In this document: positions 17,501 to 26,688 of the stretch, piece after piece
How the letters are laid out: every line of letters begins with the position of its first letter
Position numbering within the stretch: position 1 is the first letter of the stretch
Origin: Helicobacter sp. MIT 11-5569
GTDB taxonomy: Bacteria > Campylobacterota > Campylobacteria > Campylobacterales > Helicobacteraceae
NCBI RefSeq assembly: GCF_000765695.2
Contig: NZ_JRPB02000002.1
Span: forward strand, 62,001-126,000
DNA: 64,000 bases
Direction: 5' to 3'
Position numbers and translations under genes: made by a program
The notes under the pieces: generated by a model
Told to the model about the DNA's origin: nothing
Seen by the model: the letters and a program-made list of their open reading frames with translations, nothing else
Database searches by the model: none

Positions 17501-17881
17501 ATGCAATTTATGACTTTAGAAGGGCTAGAATCAAAGCTTAATCAATTTACAAAGAATCTCTAAAGCTCGAAACCATTTTAAATGTAATCGGAAATCAAAC
17601 AGCAAAGTAACTTTGTAAAACAAAAGAGGCAATAAGATTCTTATTAAAAGTGGAAGTTTAAGCCATTCTATCCATTGCCAAACTTCAAACAATAGCGTCC
17701 AAGTAGGCGCAATTTAAAATACGCTCTCATTTATCAATTTGGTGGTAAAGCAGGTAAATAAGAAGGTTAATATCCCTCGCGCCCTTTTTTACCCATTAAT
17801 AAAAACAAGCAAATTCCACAAGATTTAGGATTAGAGTTAGAAGAGTTAGTTAAGGGTTGGGTTAAAGAGGGGTTGAAATAG
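17501..17881 (+). pseudogene. Decayed phage virion morphogenesis protein (Mu gpG-like)
   Basis: An ATG behind AAAGGATAAGC opens MQFMTLEGLESKLNQF and stops after 20 codons. Fragments in shifting frames continue: LNVIGNQTAK, then YALIYQFGGKAGK, then KVNIP and PFLPINKNKQIPQDLG, ending LEELVKGWVKEGLK at 17881. The order YQFGGKAG - IPARPFL is the hallmark of the phage virion morphogenesis (tail completion) family. At least four stops or frameshifts make it non-functional. It is the clearest sign that this island includes prophage debris. Confidence 0.78.
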
Positions 17882-17895
17882 CCATAGTTTGAAAA

Positions 17896-18660
17896 CTACT
17901 TTAGAAAATCTTGATTGGGAAAAGAAAGATTATAGAGTTCCCTATAAGCCTCAACGATATTTACTTCTCGCTCGTTTATGATTATATTCTTTTTGCGAAT
18001 ATCTTTTCCAATATTTAAAACCTCTTGTAATCTTATCTGTTTAAACTTGTCAAATAGTGTTTTATCTTTTTGCTTGATATTATTGATGGCAAGTCTAAAA
18101 ACCATTTTATAATTATCAAGCGTTCCCCTATAAAGGTGATTTTTTGCTTTTTCAATATTTTTCAAATCATCATTGCCATTATAGGCGCACATAAAAAGAT
18201 GAGACATTGCATTATTGAATTCAAGCAATGATTGTGTTAGAACGCTTCTACCTTCTTTGTCTTCTTTAAAGTCTTGCGAGCCTTGATGGACAATGCGGTC
18301 TATTATCCGAAAATCGCCACAGGAGATGCAAAAATCAGTCAAAATATTTTTAAAATTTTCATCAAGCAAAGAATAATCAAAGTTACTTTCTTCAAATTTG
18401 TCAATTTCTATATTTAAGCATTCATTTTTGGCATCTCTAATGTAGTTGTCAATATCTTTATGGAGACTAGAAATTATTTCTTTAAATTCGTTTTCTTTTA
18501 TATTTTGTGCAACAATAATAGCTTTAAAAATATCCCTAAACTCTAGCAATAAATCAACATTTCTTCCGATTTTCGTTTCTTGTTCAAGGGAGTGAATTAA
18601 ATCATATTGAAGATATCTTCCATACGCAAAGAAAAAACGATTAAAATTGTCTTTTAGCAA
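17896..18660 (-). CDS. Unknown 254-residue protein of the island, possibly HEPN-like
   Basis: Intact, soluble, almost wholly helical and lysine/asparagine rich. No signal peptide or membrane segment. I recognise no family. The stretch SLLEFNNAMSHLFMCAY then KAKNHLYRGTLDNYKMV (about 143-188) has the spacing of polar N/A/H and H/L/R residues seen in HEPN-type helical bundles and in some phage-defence accessory proteins, but this is a weak resemblance. Its ATG lies within the end of the 69-residue gene upstream (20-base overlap), so the two are translationally coupled. It is the only full-length gene in a region otherwise of relics, which suggests selection for its retention. Confidence 0.65.
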   Translation of the reverse strand: MLKDNFNRFFFAYGRYLQYDLIHSLEQETKIGRNVDLLLEFRDIFKAIIVAQNIKENEFKEIISSLHKDIDNYIRDAKNECLNIEIDKFEESNFDYSLLDENFKNILTDFCISCGDFRIIDRIVHQGSQDFKEDKEGRSVLTQSLLEFNNAMSHLFMCAYNGNDDLKNIEKAKNHLYRGTLDNYKMVFRLAINNIKQKDKTLFDKFKQIRLQEVLNIGKDIRKKNIIINEREVNIVEAYRELYNLSFPNQDFLK

Positions 18661-18850
18661 TTCTTTCCTCTATTCTGTATTCTTGATATATTTTGTCTAA
18701 CAAATCACTAGTTTTCTTCAAACTTTCATTTAGCTTCTTATTATCCTTACCATAAGTTAATTGCCCGACATTCCCAGTATAATCATGATAGCTATCTACA
18801 TAATTTACTTTCCCGTAGCTGTCTCTTTGTGCGCTTTTTTGATTATTCAT
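18641..18850 (-). CDS. Small 69-residue protein, partner of the unknown island gene
   Basis: Starts MNNQKSAQRDSYGKVNYVD. The in-frame TTG at 18868 is possible, but GGAG lies 6 bases before the ATG at 18850. The N-terminal half is polar, rich in Tyr, Asn and Gly, with DYTGNVGQLTYGKDN. The C-terminal half is a charged helix (KKLNESLKKTSDLLDKIYQ, then EYRIEERIAKRQF). Such a disordered-plus-helix layout fits an adaptor or antitoxin for the following gene. No family recognised. Confidence 0.6.
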   Translation of the reverse strand: MNNQKSAQRDSYGKVNYVDSYHDYTGNVGQLTYGKDNKKLNESLKKTSDLLDKIYQEYRIEERIAKRQF

Positions 18851-19108
18851 TATATGCTCCATCCCCAAAAGAATCTTGAATTAAATTAAGGTATTCTTTT
18901 GGGCTAATGTTTAACAAAAGAATCCAAATTAGTTTTGGTTGTTCTGTTGCGAAAACTTCTTTTTTTTAATATTTTATTTTAGATAAAATATTAAAAAATA
19001 TATCATTTTTTTGCTTAAAAAGGTGAAACTTGTTTTTGCATAAACTAAAAAGAAATTTAGAAATATCCAAAATAAAGAATAATATTAATTAACAAAAAGG
19101 ATTTTGTA

Positions 19109-19222
19109 ATGATTGTATCTGTTATAAACAAAAAGGGCGGCGTTGGTAAAACCCCCTTTGCTTTTTCAGTTGCTAAAGATTTGGGACACTTCCTCCAAAG
19201 TAACGATAATTCTATTTTATAA
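19109..19222 (+). pseudogene. ParA/Soj ATPase N-terminal stub
   Basis: AAAAAGG then ATG opens MIVSVINKKGGVGKTPFAFS, the deviant Walker A P-loop start of ParA-type partition ATPases, followed by VAKDLGHFLQSNDNSIL and a stop at 19220-19222. Real ParA proteins exceed 200 residues. The frame runs into the right-hand repeat at 19215, so the rest of the gene was lost at this junction. This points to a plasmid or integrative element as one source of the island. Bases 18869-19108 before it are AT-rich and hold nothing else I can identify. Confidence 0.85.
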
Positions 19223-19346
19223 AGCACTTGGAATTTTAGAATAAGCTAATAAGCTTATTCTTCTAAGACACAGATTTCGCGGTTTTTAATCGCTATTAAA
19301 GTATAATAAGAAACAACACAAACGATAATTACTGTTAATACGATTC
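19215..19346. repeat. Direct repeat copy 2 (132 bp) bounding the island
   Basis: Partner of 17032-17164. It includes a detached methyltransferase tail (FYKALGILE and stop) and the intact 3' end of the SLAC1/TDT gene. Differences from copy 1 lie at the outer ends and in the terminator loop; the central 60 bases are identical. Confidence 0.92.
19238..19261. terminator. Bidirectional terminator, repeat copy 2
   Basis: AGAATAAGC (19238-19246) pairs with GCTTATTCT (19253-19261) around TAATAA. The transporter stop codon lies in the stem. Confidence 0.75.
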
Positions 19347-20289
19347 CAAAAATTCCCAAAAATACATAAAAGCTAGAATGAGAAATTGTATAAAGTTCTA
19401 AAGCACAGAGTGTAAAAGCTGCTGTTGGGAATGTAAAAGCCCACCAAGAAAGCGCAAATTTAACTTTTCTAAATACACCAAACATACTAATCATTAAAAG
19501 CATAAAGAAAAGTGCAATGCTAAAACTTGCACTTGCGATTCCAAATAAGCTAGAAATATGGCTTAAATCTTTAAAAAGCACAAGAATATCAAGCGCAAAC
19601 ACGCTAGGTGGAGCGATAAAAATAAAGAGTGTTGGTAGGAATTTTTGTGGGAGATTTTCTCCAAAAACTAGGCGAATAAGAAGTGCGGCATTTAGTAAAA
19701 TCCAAAAAAAGCTTCCCATACCAAAGTAAAAAATAAGAATCTCAAAAGGAATTATGTAGTTTTGTGTGTTAAACTGCATTCCAGCAAGCGGAACAATGAG
19801 ATTTCCTACAATGGGAATAAACCACGCAGGATTTGCCATTTTTTGTTGCATTTCATTGACAAACCAAAAGCGCACAACATAGAGACTAAAGATAAGTTGC
19901 AGCCCAGCCCCGATATAAAAAAGACTTAAAGCTAAGCTTTGTGGAATAAAAGGCAATAAAAGCATAAGCACAATTAAAATAGAGACAGAAGTTGCGGCAA
20001 AAAAGTTAATGCGAATAGGGTGTTTTAATTCTTTTTTAAAAGCATTAAAGTATTTGATGATTTTTAGTCCATAGAGTAGCGTAATAACACAGAGTAAAAA
20101 AGTGCTAAAGATAACAAGAGAGATAAAGAGCCAATGTAATTGTGCAGATAAATCAAAAACTTTCATAGACTTACTTACAACAAGAGATAATCCCCCTATT
20201 CCCATAATGCTAGCAAAAAACATAATAGGAAAGTGTAGTAGCCAATTTTGTGTAGAATCCACTTGGCATTGTGTATTTTGCGATTCCAT
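19255..20289 (-). CDS. SLAC1/TDT-family anion channel or C4-dicarboxylate/tellurite-resistance transporter
   Basis: 344 residues with about ten membrane helices. The first helix begins LLHFPIMFFASIMGIGGLSLV, the usual opening of the TehA/SLAC1 group, followed by about nine more hydrophobic helices. The longest frame starts at 20319, but AAAGGAAATACT precedes the ATG at 20289 (MESQNTQCQVDS...), which is preferred. Originally convergent with the methyltransferase at 15511. Substrate unknown. Confidence 0.83.
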   Translation of the reverse strand: MESQNTQCQVDSTQNWLLHFPIMFFASIMGIGGLSLVVSKSMKVFDLSAQLHWLFISLVIFSTFLLCVITLLYGLKIIKYFNAFKKELKHPIRINFFAATSVSILIVLMLLLPFIPQSLALSLFYIGAGLQLIFSLYVVRFWFVNEMQQKMANPAWFIPIVGNLIVPLAGMQFNTQNYIIPFEILIFYFGMGSFFWILLNAALLIRLVFGENLPQKFLPTLFIFIAPPSVFALDILVLFKDLSHISSLFGIASASFSIALFFMLLMISMFGVFRKVKFALSWWAFTFPTAAFTLCALELYTISHSSFYVFLGIFGIVLTVIIVCVVSYYTLIAIKNREICVLEE

Positions 20290-20384
20290 AGTATTTCCTT
20301 TAGTTGGAATTAAGAGCAAAAGTATATTCTAAAGCGCAGTTGTAATCTGTGATAAAATTACAAATAAGAATCAACAAAACGCAG

Positions 20385-20390
20385 TATAAT
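20385..20390 (+). promoter_or_regulatory. -10 box (TATAAT) upstream of the chemoreceptor gene
   Basis: GCAGTATAATATAAAA, about 40 bases before the GTG at 20431. Confidence 0.5.
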
Positions 20391-20430
20391 ATAAAAAATT
20401 CATCATTTTTGGAAATGGAGGGTTTTTGTC

Positions 20431-22497
20431 GTGGCTGGGTTTTTGCAAAAATATCAAAAAATAAATAATATTAGTTTAAAAGCTAAAATCATTATTGCAG
20501 GGTTTGCAGTAGCATTTGTTGGCTTATCTATGGTTGTGCTTTTGGTGGGGGATAAGAATTTTGATTTTGCAAAAGAAACCACGACAAAATATGCACAAGC
20601 AATCTTAAAAAATCAAGCAAGAATTATTGAAAAAAATATAGATTTAGGTTTTGAAAATACCCAAAATATTTCAGTGCTTGCTATTGAAAGTCTTAAAGCC
20701 TTAAGAGAGCTTAATAGAACGCGTTTATGTGATGAGAATTGCGCAAGTTTGTTGCGTGGTTATTTAAATGAAATAGTTGCACAAAATGCTTTTCATAAGT
20801 CAGCATTTGTCCGTTTTTTTAATGGTGAAACTTATGCAAGCAAAGATGCTAAGGATACACTTCCTTTAACACTTTCAGTTGCAGAGCTAAATGCGTTATT
20901 TAAAGCAGGAAATACGCAGGCTATTTTTATTCCAAAAATTGAGCCAAAACCAAAAGAAAGCGCAGATAAAACACCCGTGTATGCGCCTGTTTATTTGCTA
21001 AGTAAAATCACTTATAATTCTCAAGAGCTAGGAATTAGTGGAATCGCATTTGATATGCAAGAGCTTGGAGAGTCTATTAAGAAAGTGAAAATTTTAGAAA
21101 GTGGTTTTGTTGTGCTTCTCTCGCAAGATAGTATTGTGCTACATCATAAATTCTTCCATGTCTTTAACCGCCCAATGGAGAAAGTGGATAAAAATGCCAA
21201 TGCGTATTTAAGCGAAACTCTAAAAGGAAAAGAAATAATTTTTGACCGCATAAGTCCTAATACAAATGCCCCAATAACTACGATTATGGAGCCTTTAACG
21301 TTAGGTAAAGATGGAATCCATTGGGCTGTTTTTGCAAATATTCCACTTAATGAAATGTTGCAAACTGCTAAAGAGAATCGTAATTTTGCGGCTATGATTT
21401 CTTTGATTGTGCTTGTGCTAATTTGTGCGGTAATGTATTTTGTGGGACATACGATTTACAAACACTTAAATAGTATTAAATTAGGTTTGCAAGAGTTTTT
21501 TGATTATCTCAATAATAAGAGAAATAATTTCAAAAATATCGTCATTGTTTATCACGATGAGTTAGGAACAATGGGAGAAATGATTAATCAAAATGCTCAA
21601 AATATTAAATTAGGCTTAGAAAAAGACCAAATTGCCATTAAAGAATCTTTAGAAACAGTAGCCAAGATTGAACAAGGGGATTTAAGCGTGCGGATTAATG
21701 CAGAGCCAAATAATCCAAAGCTAGTTGAGCTAAAAGATGTGTTAAATACAATGTTAGATGCTTTGCAGGAAAATATTGGTTCAAATTTGAAAGAAATTGC
21801 AAATGTGCATAAAGCATTTTCTGAATTAGACTTTACAAAAACTTTAGCAAATCCAAGAGGAGATGTTGAGATTATTACAAACAAACTTGGTGAAGAAGTT
21901 TCTAAAATGTTGCGTTTTAGCGCAGAATGTTCAAACACATTGAATGCAAAAAGCAATGCCCTGATGAATTTGCTTAATGATTTAGCCGAAAAATCTAATA
22001 CGCAAACACATTCTTTGCAAGAAGGCTCACAAGCAATTGCGCAAATTGCACAAGATATGCAAGATAGTAACGCAATGATTAAAGAAGTTGCAAAGCAAAG
22101 TGATGAAATTAAAAGTATTCTTAATATTATCCAAGATATTGCAGACCAAACAAACTTACTTGCCCTTAATGCAGCAATTGAAGCAGCAAGAGCTGGGGAG
22201 CATGGAAGAGGATTTGCTGTTGTTGCAGATGAGGTTAGAAAGCTCGCAGAGCGCACAGGAAAGAGCCTTAGAGAGATTGAGGCATACACAAATACGCTTG
22301 TGCAATCTATTAATCAAACAGGTGAAAATATCAACAATCAAGCAGGTGCTATGCACGCAATTACGCAGTCTATTAATGCAGTAGAGGAAATTACAGAGCA
22401 AAATAACTTGATTGCAAAAGAAGTGAGCATTATTGGGCAAGATGTTGCAAAACTTGCTGATGAGATTTTAGAAGATGTTAATAAGAAAAAATATTAA
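20431..22497 (+). CDS. Methyl-accepting chemotaxis protein with periplasmic Cache-type sensor
   Basis: 688 residues. Membrane helix 1 at about 18-40, a periplasmic region to about 305 with dCache-like features ([27 protein letters not shown]), helix 2 at about 312-335, a HAMP-like linker, then the cytoplasmic signalling hairpin. Its tip carries [19 protein letters not shown] and [17 protein letters not shown]. It feeds the CheA/CheW flagellar pathway. GTG start with GGAGGG 8 bases upstream. The ligand cannot be deduced. Confidence 0.93.
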   Translation: MAGFLQKYQKINNISLKAKIIIAGFAVAFVGLSMVVLLVGDKNFDFAKETTTKYAQAILKNQARIIEKNIDLGFENTQNISVLAIESLKALRELNRTRLCDENCASLLRGYLNEIVAQNAFHKSAFVRFFNGETYASKDAKDTLPLTLSVAELNALFKAGNTQAIFIPKIEPKPKESADKTPVYAPVYLLSKITYNSQELGISGIAFDMQELGESIKKVKILESGFVVLLSQDSIVLHHKFFHVFNRPMEKVDKNANAYLSETLKGKEIIFDRISPNTNAPITTIMEPLTLGKDGIHWAVFANIPLNEMLQTAKENRNFAAMISLIVLVLICAVMYFVGHTIYKHLNSIKLGLQEFFDYLNNKRNNFKNIVIVYHDELGTMGEMINQNAQNIKLGLEKDQIAIKESLETVAKIEQGDLSVRINAEPNNPKLVELKDVLNTMLDALQENIGSNLKEIANVHKAFSELDFTKTLANPRGDVEIITNKLGEEVSKMLRFSAECSNTLNAKSNALMNLLNDLAEKSNTQTHSLQEGSQAIAQIAQDMQDSNAMIKEVAKQSDEIKSILNIIQDIADQTNLLALNAAIEAARAGEHGRGFAVVADEVRKLAERTGKSLREIEAYTNTLVQSINQTGENINNQAGAMHAITQSINAVEEITEQNNLIAKEVSIIGQDVAKLADEILEDVNKKKY

Positions 22498-22568
22498 AAG
22501 ATGTTGGAATCTCTAAAGAGTGAAACATAAAGATTTTATTTTTTTATGGTAGCTTTATTAAAAAATGC

Positions 22569-22574
22569 TACAAT
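22569..22574 (+). promoter_or_regulatory. -10 like box (TACAAT) upstream of pyrD
   Basis: AATGCTACAATTTTGG, about 28 bases before the ATG at 22602; probable promoter of the seven-gene pyrD operon. Confidence 0.45.
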
Positions 22575-22601
22575 TTTGGAATTTTTTAACTAGAGGTGGG
22601 A

Positions 22602-23660
22602 ATGTATCAGAAATTACGCCCTTTCATCTTTAAATTAGAGCCAGAAGTAGCACATAGCGTTGTAGAGTATGCTTGTAAAATTGCTCTAAAGATTCCAACT
22701 TTTCTTCCTTGCCTTGCTAATAAATTTTGTTTTTATGATTCTCTTTTGGAGCAAAAAATTGACGGAATGCGTTTTTTAAATCCCATAGGGCTTGCAGCGG
22801 GATTTGATAAAAATGCTACGATGATAGAATCGCTTTGCGCAATGGGTTTTTCGCATTTGGAGCTTGGAGCAGTAACGCCTTTGGCACAAAGTGGAAATGA
22901 AAAACCGCGTCTTTGGAGACATATTCAAGAAGAATCAATCCAAAATGCGATGGGATTTAATAATGATGGTGCAAATGCAGTGAGCGCGCGTTTAGATAAA
23001 TGTTATCCCTTTGTTTTGCCTTTAGGGGTAAATATTGGAAAAAATAAAGCAACTGCTCAAGAAGACGCGATAAAAGATTATATAACTTTAGCGAAAGTTT
23101 TTAGCGCAAATACAGATTATTTGAGTGTGAATATTTCTTCTCCAAACACTCCAAATTTACGCGATTTACAAAATGAAACTTTTGTAAAAGAGCTATTTAG
23201 CGCATTGTGTGAAGTCTATAAAAAGCCCATTTATTTAAAAATTGCACCGGATTTAGAAATAGATTCCGCATTAAGCCTTGTGGAAAGCGCAATTAATAGC
23301 GGCGCAAAAGGAATCATTGCGACAAATACGACTTTAGATTATTCCCTTGTCGCAAACCCAAAAGAAAAAGGCGGAATCTCTGGAAAAGTGTTAGCACCAA
23401 AATCACGTGAAATGTTAAAACAGATTGCCACAACGCTAAAAACAAAACAGCAAAAAACCACACTAATTAGTGTAGGTGGAATCGCAGATGCACAAGAAGC
23501 TTATGCGCGTATTCGTTTGGGCGCAAATTTGATTCAAGTGTTTAGTGGAATCATTTTTGAAGGTCCTAGTTTGCTAAGACGTATTAATAGTGGCTTAAAA
23601 AATTATTTAGAACGTGATGGATTTAATCATATTAGTGAAGCAGTGGGTGTGGATTTATGA
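22602..23660 (+). CDS. pyrD: Dihydroorotate dehydrogenase (quinone), class 2
   Basis: 352 residues. It oxidises dihydroorotate to orotate with FMN and passes electrons to quinone at the membrane. The N-terminal amphipathic helices (YQKLRPFIFKLEPEVAH) are typical of class 2. Also NPIGLAAGFDKNA, the catalytic serine region VNISSPNTPNLRDLQ, and ISVGGI near the end. A GTG at 22596 is also in frame, but it overlaps the GAGG ribosome binding site, so ATG at 22602 is chosen. First gene of pyrD-M16 peptidase-dapA-SDR-pgsA-rseP-yggS. Confidence 0.95.
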   Translation: MYQKLRPFIFKLEPEVAHSVVEYACKIALKIPTFLPCLANKFCFYDSLLEQKIDGMRFLNPIGLAAGFDKNATMIESLCAMGFSHLELGAVTPLAQSGNEKPRLWRHIQEESIQNAMGFNNDGANAVSARLDKCYPFVLPLGVNIGKNKATAQEDAIKDYITLAKVFSANTDYLSVNISSPNTPNLRDLQNETFVKELFSALCEVYKKPIYLKIAPDLEIDSALSLVESAINSGAKGIIATNTTLDYSLVANPKEKGGISGKVLAPKSREMLKQIATTLKTKQQKTTLISVGGIADAQEAYARIRLGANLIQVFSGIIFEGPSLLRRINSGLKNYLERDGFNHISEAVGVDL

Positions 23661-24991
23661 AAGTCTTGCGCGTAATTTTTGCAATATTTTGTGTAGAAAT
23701 CTTTTTTGTAGGAGTTTTGATGGCAGAGAGCGGAACGGTAAAATCTGTGCTTCCAAAGCATTATAAAAGCGTGTTAAAAAATGGTTTAGAAGTCGTGATT
23801 ATCCCTTTAAAGAATCAAAGCGGCGTGATTACAACTGATGTGTTTTATAAAGTGGGTAGCCGTAATGAAGTAATGGGAAAAAGTGGAATCGCACATATGC
23901 TAGAGCATTTAAATTTTAAATCCACAAAAAATCTAAAAGCAGGGGAATTTGATAAGATTGTTAAAGGTTATGGTGGAGCGACAAATGCTTCAACAGGCTT
24001 TGATTATACGCATTATTATATTAAATCAAGCACGCAGAATCTCAATCAATCCCTAGAGCTTTTTGCAGAGCTTATGCAAAATCTTAACTTAAAAGATGAG
24101 GAATTCCAGCCCGAGCGCAATGTCGTAGCAGAAGAGAGATTATGGCGCACAGATAATAATCCTATGGGGTATTTGTATTTTAGGCTTTTTAATACGGCTT
24201 TTGTGTATCACCCTTACCATTGGACGCCAATAGGTTTTATGGACGATATTAGAAATTGGAATATAGAGGATATTAGAGCATTTCATAGTGTGTATTATCA
24301 ACCTAAAAATGCAGTGATTGTTATTGCGGGGGATATTGATGAAAAAGAAGCATTAAAGGCTGTTAAAAAGCATTTTGAGGGGATTAAAAATACAAAAGAG
24401 ATTCCACAATCTGTTTATATGCAAGAGCCAAAACAAGATGGAGAAAGACGAGTGCGCGTGCATCGCCAAAGTGAAATTGAAGTTTTAGCACTTGGTTATA
24501 AGATTCCACCTTTTAACCATAAAGACCAAATTGCGCTTAGTGCATTGAGTGAAATTTTAAGTGGAGGGAAAAGTAGTCAGCTTGTGCGTGAGATTGTGGA
24601 TAAAAAGAGGCAAGCAGTCGAAATTTATGCCTATAATATGGATTTGGTAGATGAAGGGTTATTTGTTTTTATGGGAATTGCAAATACCGGCGTGCCTTTG
24701 GAGAGTTTGGAAAAGTCGATTTTAAAAGAAATAGAAACCATTAAACAAGGCAAGCTTAAGCTTAAGGATTTGCAGAAAGTTAAAACAAATATGCGTGCAA
24801 GTTTTTTATATGAATTAGAATCTAGTAGTGGGGTGGCAAATCTTTTTGGGAGCTATATTGCGCGTGGAGATTTGGAGAGTTTGTTGCATTTTGAAGAAGC
24901 TTTTGAGAATTTATCGCTACAAGATGTAATAGAAGTGGCGCAAAAATATTTTACACCAAAGAATGCGACAATTCTAACCCTAACAAAATAA
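23657..24991 (+). CDS. M16 family zinc peptidase, exported
   Basis: 444 residues. Signal peptide at 1-22 ([18 protein letters not shown]). The inverted zinc motif [11 protein letters not shown] (HxxEH, around 78-88) and the distal glutamate in [15 protein letters not shown] are present, so the enzyme is probably active. The second half is the inactive M16 C-terminal domain. ATG overlaps the pyrD stop by 4 bases. The same neighbour order pyrD-peptidase-dapA occurs in Helicobacter pylori and Campylobacter jejuni. Substrate unknown. Confidence 0.9.
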   Translation: MKVLRVIFAIFCVEIFFVGVLMAESGTVKSVLPKHYKSVLKNGLEVVIIPLKNQSGVITTDVFYKVGSRNEVMGKSGIAHMLEHLNFKSTKNLKAGEFDKIVKGYGGATNASTGFDYTHYYIKSSTQNLNQSLELFAELMQNLNLKDEEFQPERNVVAEERLWRTDNNPMGYLYFRLFNTAFVYHPYHWTPIGFMDDIRNWNIEDIRAFHSVYYQPKNAVIVIAGDIDEKEALKAVKKHFEGIKNTKEIPQSVYMQEPKQDGERRVRVHRQSEIEVLALGYKIPPFNHKDQIALSALSEILSGGKSSQLVREIVDKKRQAVEIYAYNMDLVDEGLFVFMGIANTGVPLESLEKSILKEIETIKQGKLKLKDLQKVKTNMRASFLYELESSSGVANLFGSYIARGDLESLLHFEEAFENLSLQDVIEVAQKYFTPKNATILTLTK

Positions 24992-24999
24992 GGAAATAT

Positions 25000-25899
25000 A
25001 TGCAGGTAAAAAATCCAGTAGAAGGTGCTATGACAGCGTTAGTAACGCCTTTTAAAAATGGAGTGCTTGATTTAGAGAATTATGAAAGTTTGATTAAGCG
25101 ACAGATTAAACACGACATTGATGCGATTATTCCTGTTGGGACGACAGGAGAAAGCGCGACTTTAAGCCATAAAGAGCATAAAGAGTGCATTGAAGTAGCA
25201 GTGAGTGTTTGCAAGAATAGCAATGTTAAGGTGTTAGCGGGTGCAGGGAGTAATTCTACACAAGAAGCTATTGAGCTTGCAAAATTTGCCCAAGATTGTG
25301 GAGCAGACGCGATTTTATGCGTTACGCCTTATTACAACAAACCAACGCAAGAAGGCTTGTTTCAGCATTATAAAGCTGTGGCAAATGCTGTTGAGATTCC
25401 TTTAATGCTTTATAATGTGCCAGGGCGCACGGGAGTAAATTTAGAAACCAAAACCATTTTAAGATTATTTAATGAGATTCCAAATATCTATGGCGTCAAA
25501 GAAGCAAGTGGAAGCATTGAAAAAGTGATTGATTTAAATATGAGTGCCAAAGATTTAAGCATTGCAAGCGGAGAAGATGCGATTAATTATCCGATTCTCA
25601 GCTGTGGAGGAAGGGGCGTGATTTCTGTAACTTCTAATCTTTTGCCAAATAAAATTGCAGAATTAACCCATGCTCTTTTACAATCGCATAATTATGAGCG
25701 TGCAAGAGAGTTAAATAATGAGCTTTATGCAATTAATAAAGCATTGTTTGTAGAAAGCAATCCGATTCCTATTAAAGCAGCAATGTATTTAAGTGGGCTT
25801 TTAGAAACTTTAGAATATCGCTTGCCATTGGTTGCTCCAAGCGCAGAAAATCTAAAATATCTTGAAAGAATCTTAAGTCAATATGAGGTAGTGCAATGA
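25000..25899 (+). CDS. dapA: 4-hydroxy-tetrahydrodipicolinate synthase DapA
   Basis: 299 residues. It condenses pyruvate with aspartate semialdehyde in lysine and diaminopimelate synthesis. Seen are [14 protein letters not shown] (about 46-59), the catalytic tyrosine in [24 protein letters not shown] and the Schiff-base lysine in YGVKEASGS. Eight bases after the peptidase gene and overlapping the next gene by four. Confidence 0.96.
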   Translation: MQVKNPVEGAMTALVTPFKNGVLDLENYESLIKRQIKHDIDAIIPVGTTGESATLSHKEHKECIEVAVSVCKNSNVKVLAGAGSNSTQEAIELAKFAQDCGADAILCVTPYYNKPTQEGLFQHYKAVANAVEIPLMLYNVPGRTGVNLETKTILRLFNEIPNIYGVKEASGSIEKVIDLNMSAKDLSIASGEDAINYPILSCGGRGVISVTSNLLPNKIAELTHALLQSHNYERARELNNELYAINKALFVESNPIPIKAAMYLSGLLETLEYRLPLVAPSAENLKYLERILSQYEVVQ

Positions 25900-26678
25900 A
25901 TGAAAATTTTAAAGGTAAGACATTAGTTATTAGTGGTGCAACGCGTGGAATAGGCAAGGCGATTCTTTATCGTTTTGCACAAAATGGTGTGAATATTGCT
26001 TTTACTTATAACAAAAATGAAGAAGAGGCAAACAAAATCATCGCAGATGTGGAATCACAATTTGGCGTTAAAGCAAAAGCGTATCCTTTGAATGTTTTAG
26101 AGCCAGAAACTTATAAAGATTTGTTTGCAAAAATTGATGAAGATTTTGAACGTGTAGATTTTTTTGTTAGTAATGCAATTATTTATGGTAAAAGTGTCGT
26201 TGGAGGGTTTGCGCCTTTTATGCGTCTAAAGCCAAAAGGGCTAAACAATATCTACACTGCTACCGTGCTTGCTTTTGTCGTAGGTGCGCAAGAAGCGGCT
26301 AAAAGAATGCAAAAAGTAGGGGGTGGAAGCATTATTTCTTTAAGCTCTACGGGGAATCTTGTGTATATGCCAAATTATGCAGGGCATGGAAATTCTAAAA
26401 ATGCGGTAGAAACTATGGTAAAATACGCAGCGATGGAGCTTGGGGAGTTTAATATCCGCGTTAATGCAGTTAGTGGCGGTCCTATTGATACAGACGCATT
26501 AAAAGCCTTTCCAGATTATGCAGAGATTAGGGCTACTGTGGAAGCGCAAAGCCCTTTAAATCGTATGGGACAGCCAAGTGATATTGCGGGGGCTTGCTTA
26601 TTTTTATGCGATAATACTTCGAGTTCTTGGCTAACAGGGCAAACGATTGTTATTGATGGGGGAACAAGCTTTAAATAA
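25896..26678 (+). CDS. Short-chain dehydrogenase/reductase, FabL-like enoyl-ACP reductase
   Basis: 260 residues. Rossmann start [10 protein letters not shown] (around 14-23), SLSS, then [18 protein letters not shown], in which Tyr and Lys are separated by six residues (YX6K). That spacing is characteristic of enoyl-ACP reductases FabI/FabL, not of ordinary YX3K dehydrogenases, so fatty acid elongation (trans-2-enoyl-ACP reduction) is favoured. The Helicobacter pylori gene in this position has been labelled hydroxysteroid dehydrogenase. Neighbouring pgsA fits lipid metabolism. Confidence 0.78.
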   Translation: MNENFKGKTLVISGATRGIGKAILYRFAQNGVNIAFTYNKNEEEANKIIADVESQFGVKAKAYPLNVLEPETYKDLFAKIDEDFERVDFFVSNAIIYGKSVVGGFAPFMRLKPKGLNNIYTATVLAFVVGAQEAAKRMQKVGGGSIISLSSTGNLVYMPNYAGHGNSKNAVETMVKYAAMELGEFNIRVNAVSGGPIDTDALKAFPDYAEIRATVEAQSPLNRMGQPSDIAGACLFLCDNTSSSWLTGQTIVIDGGTSFK

Positions 26679-26688
26679 GCCAAATGCA

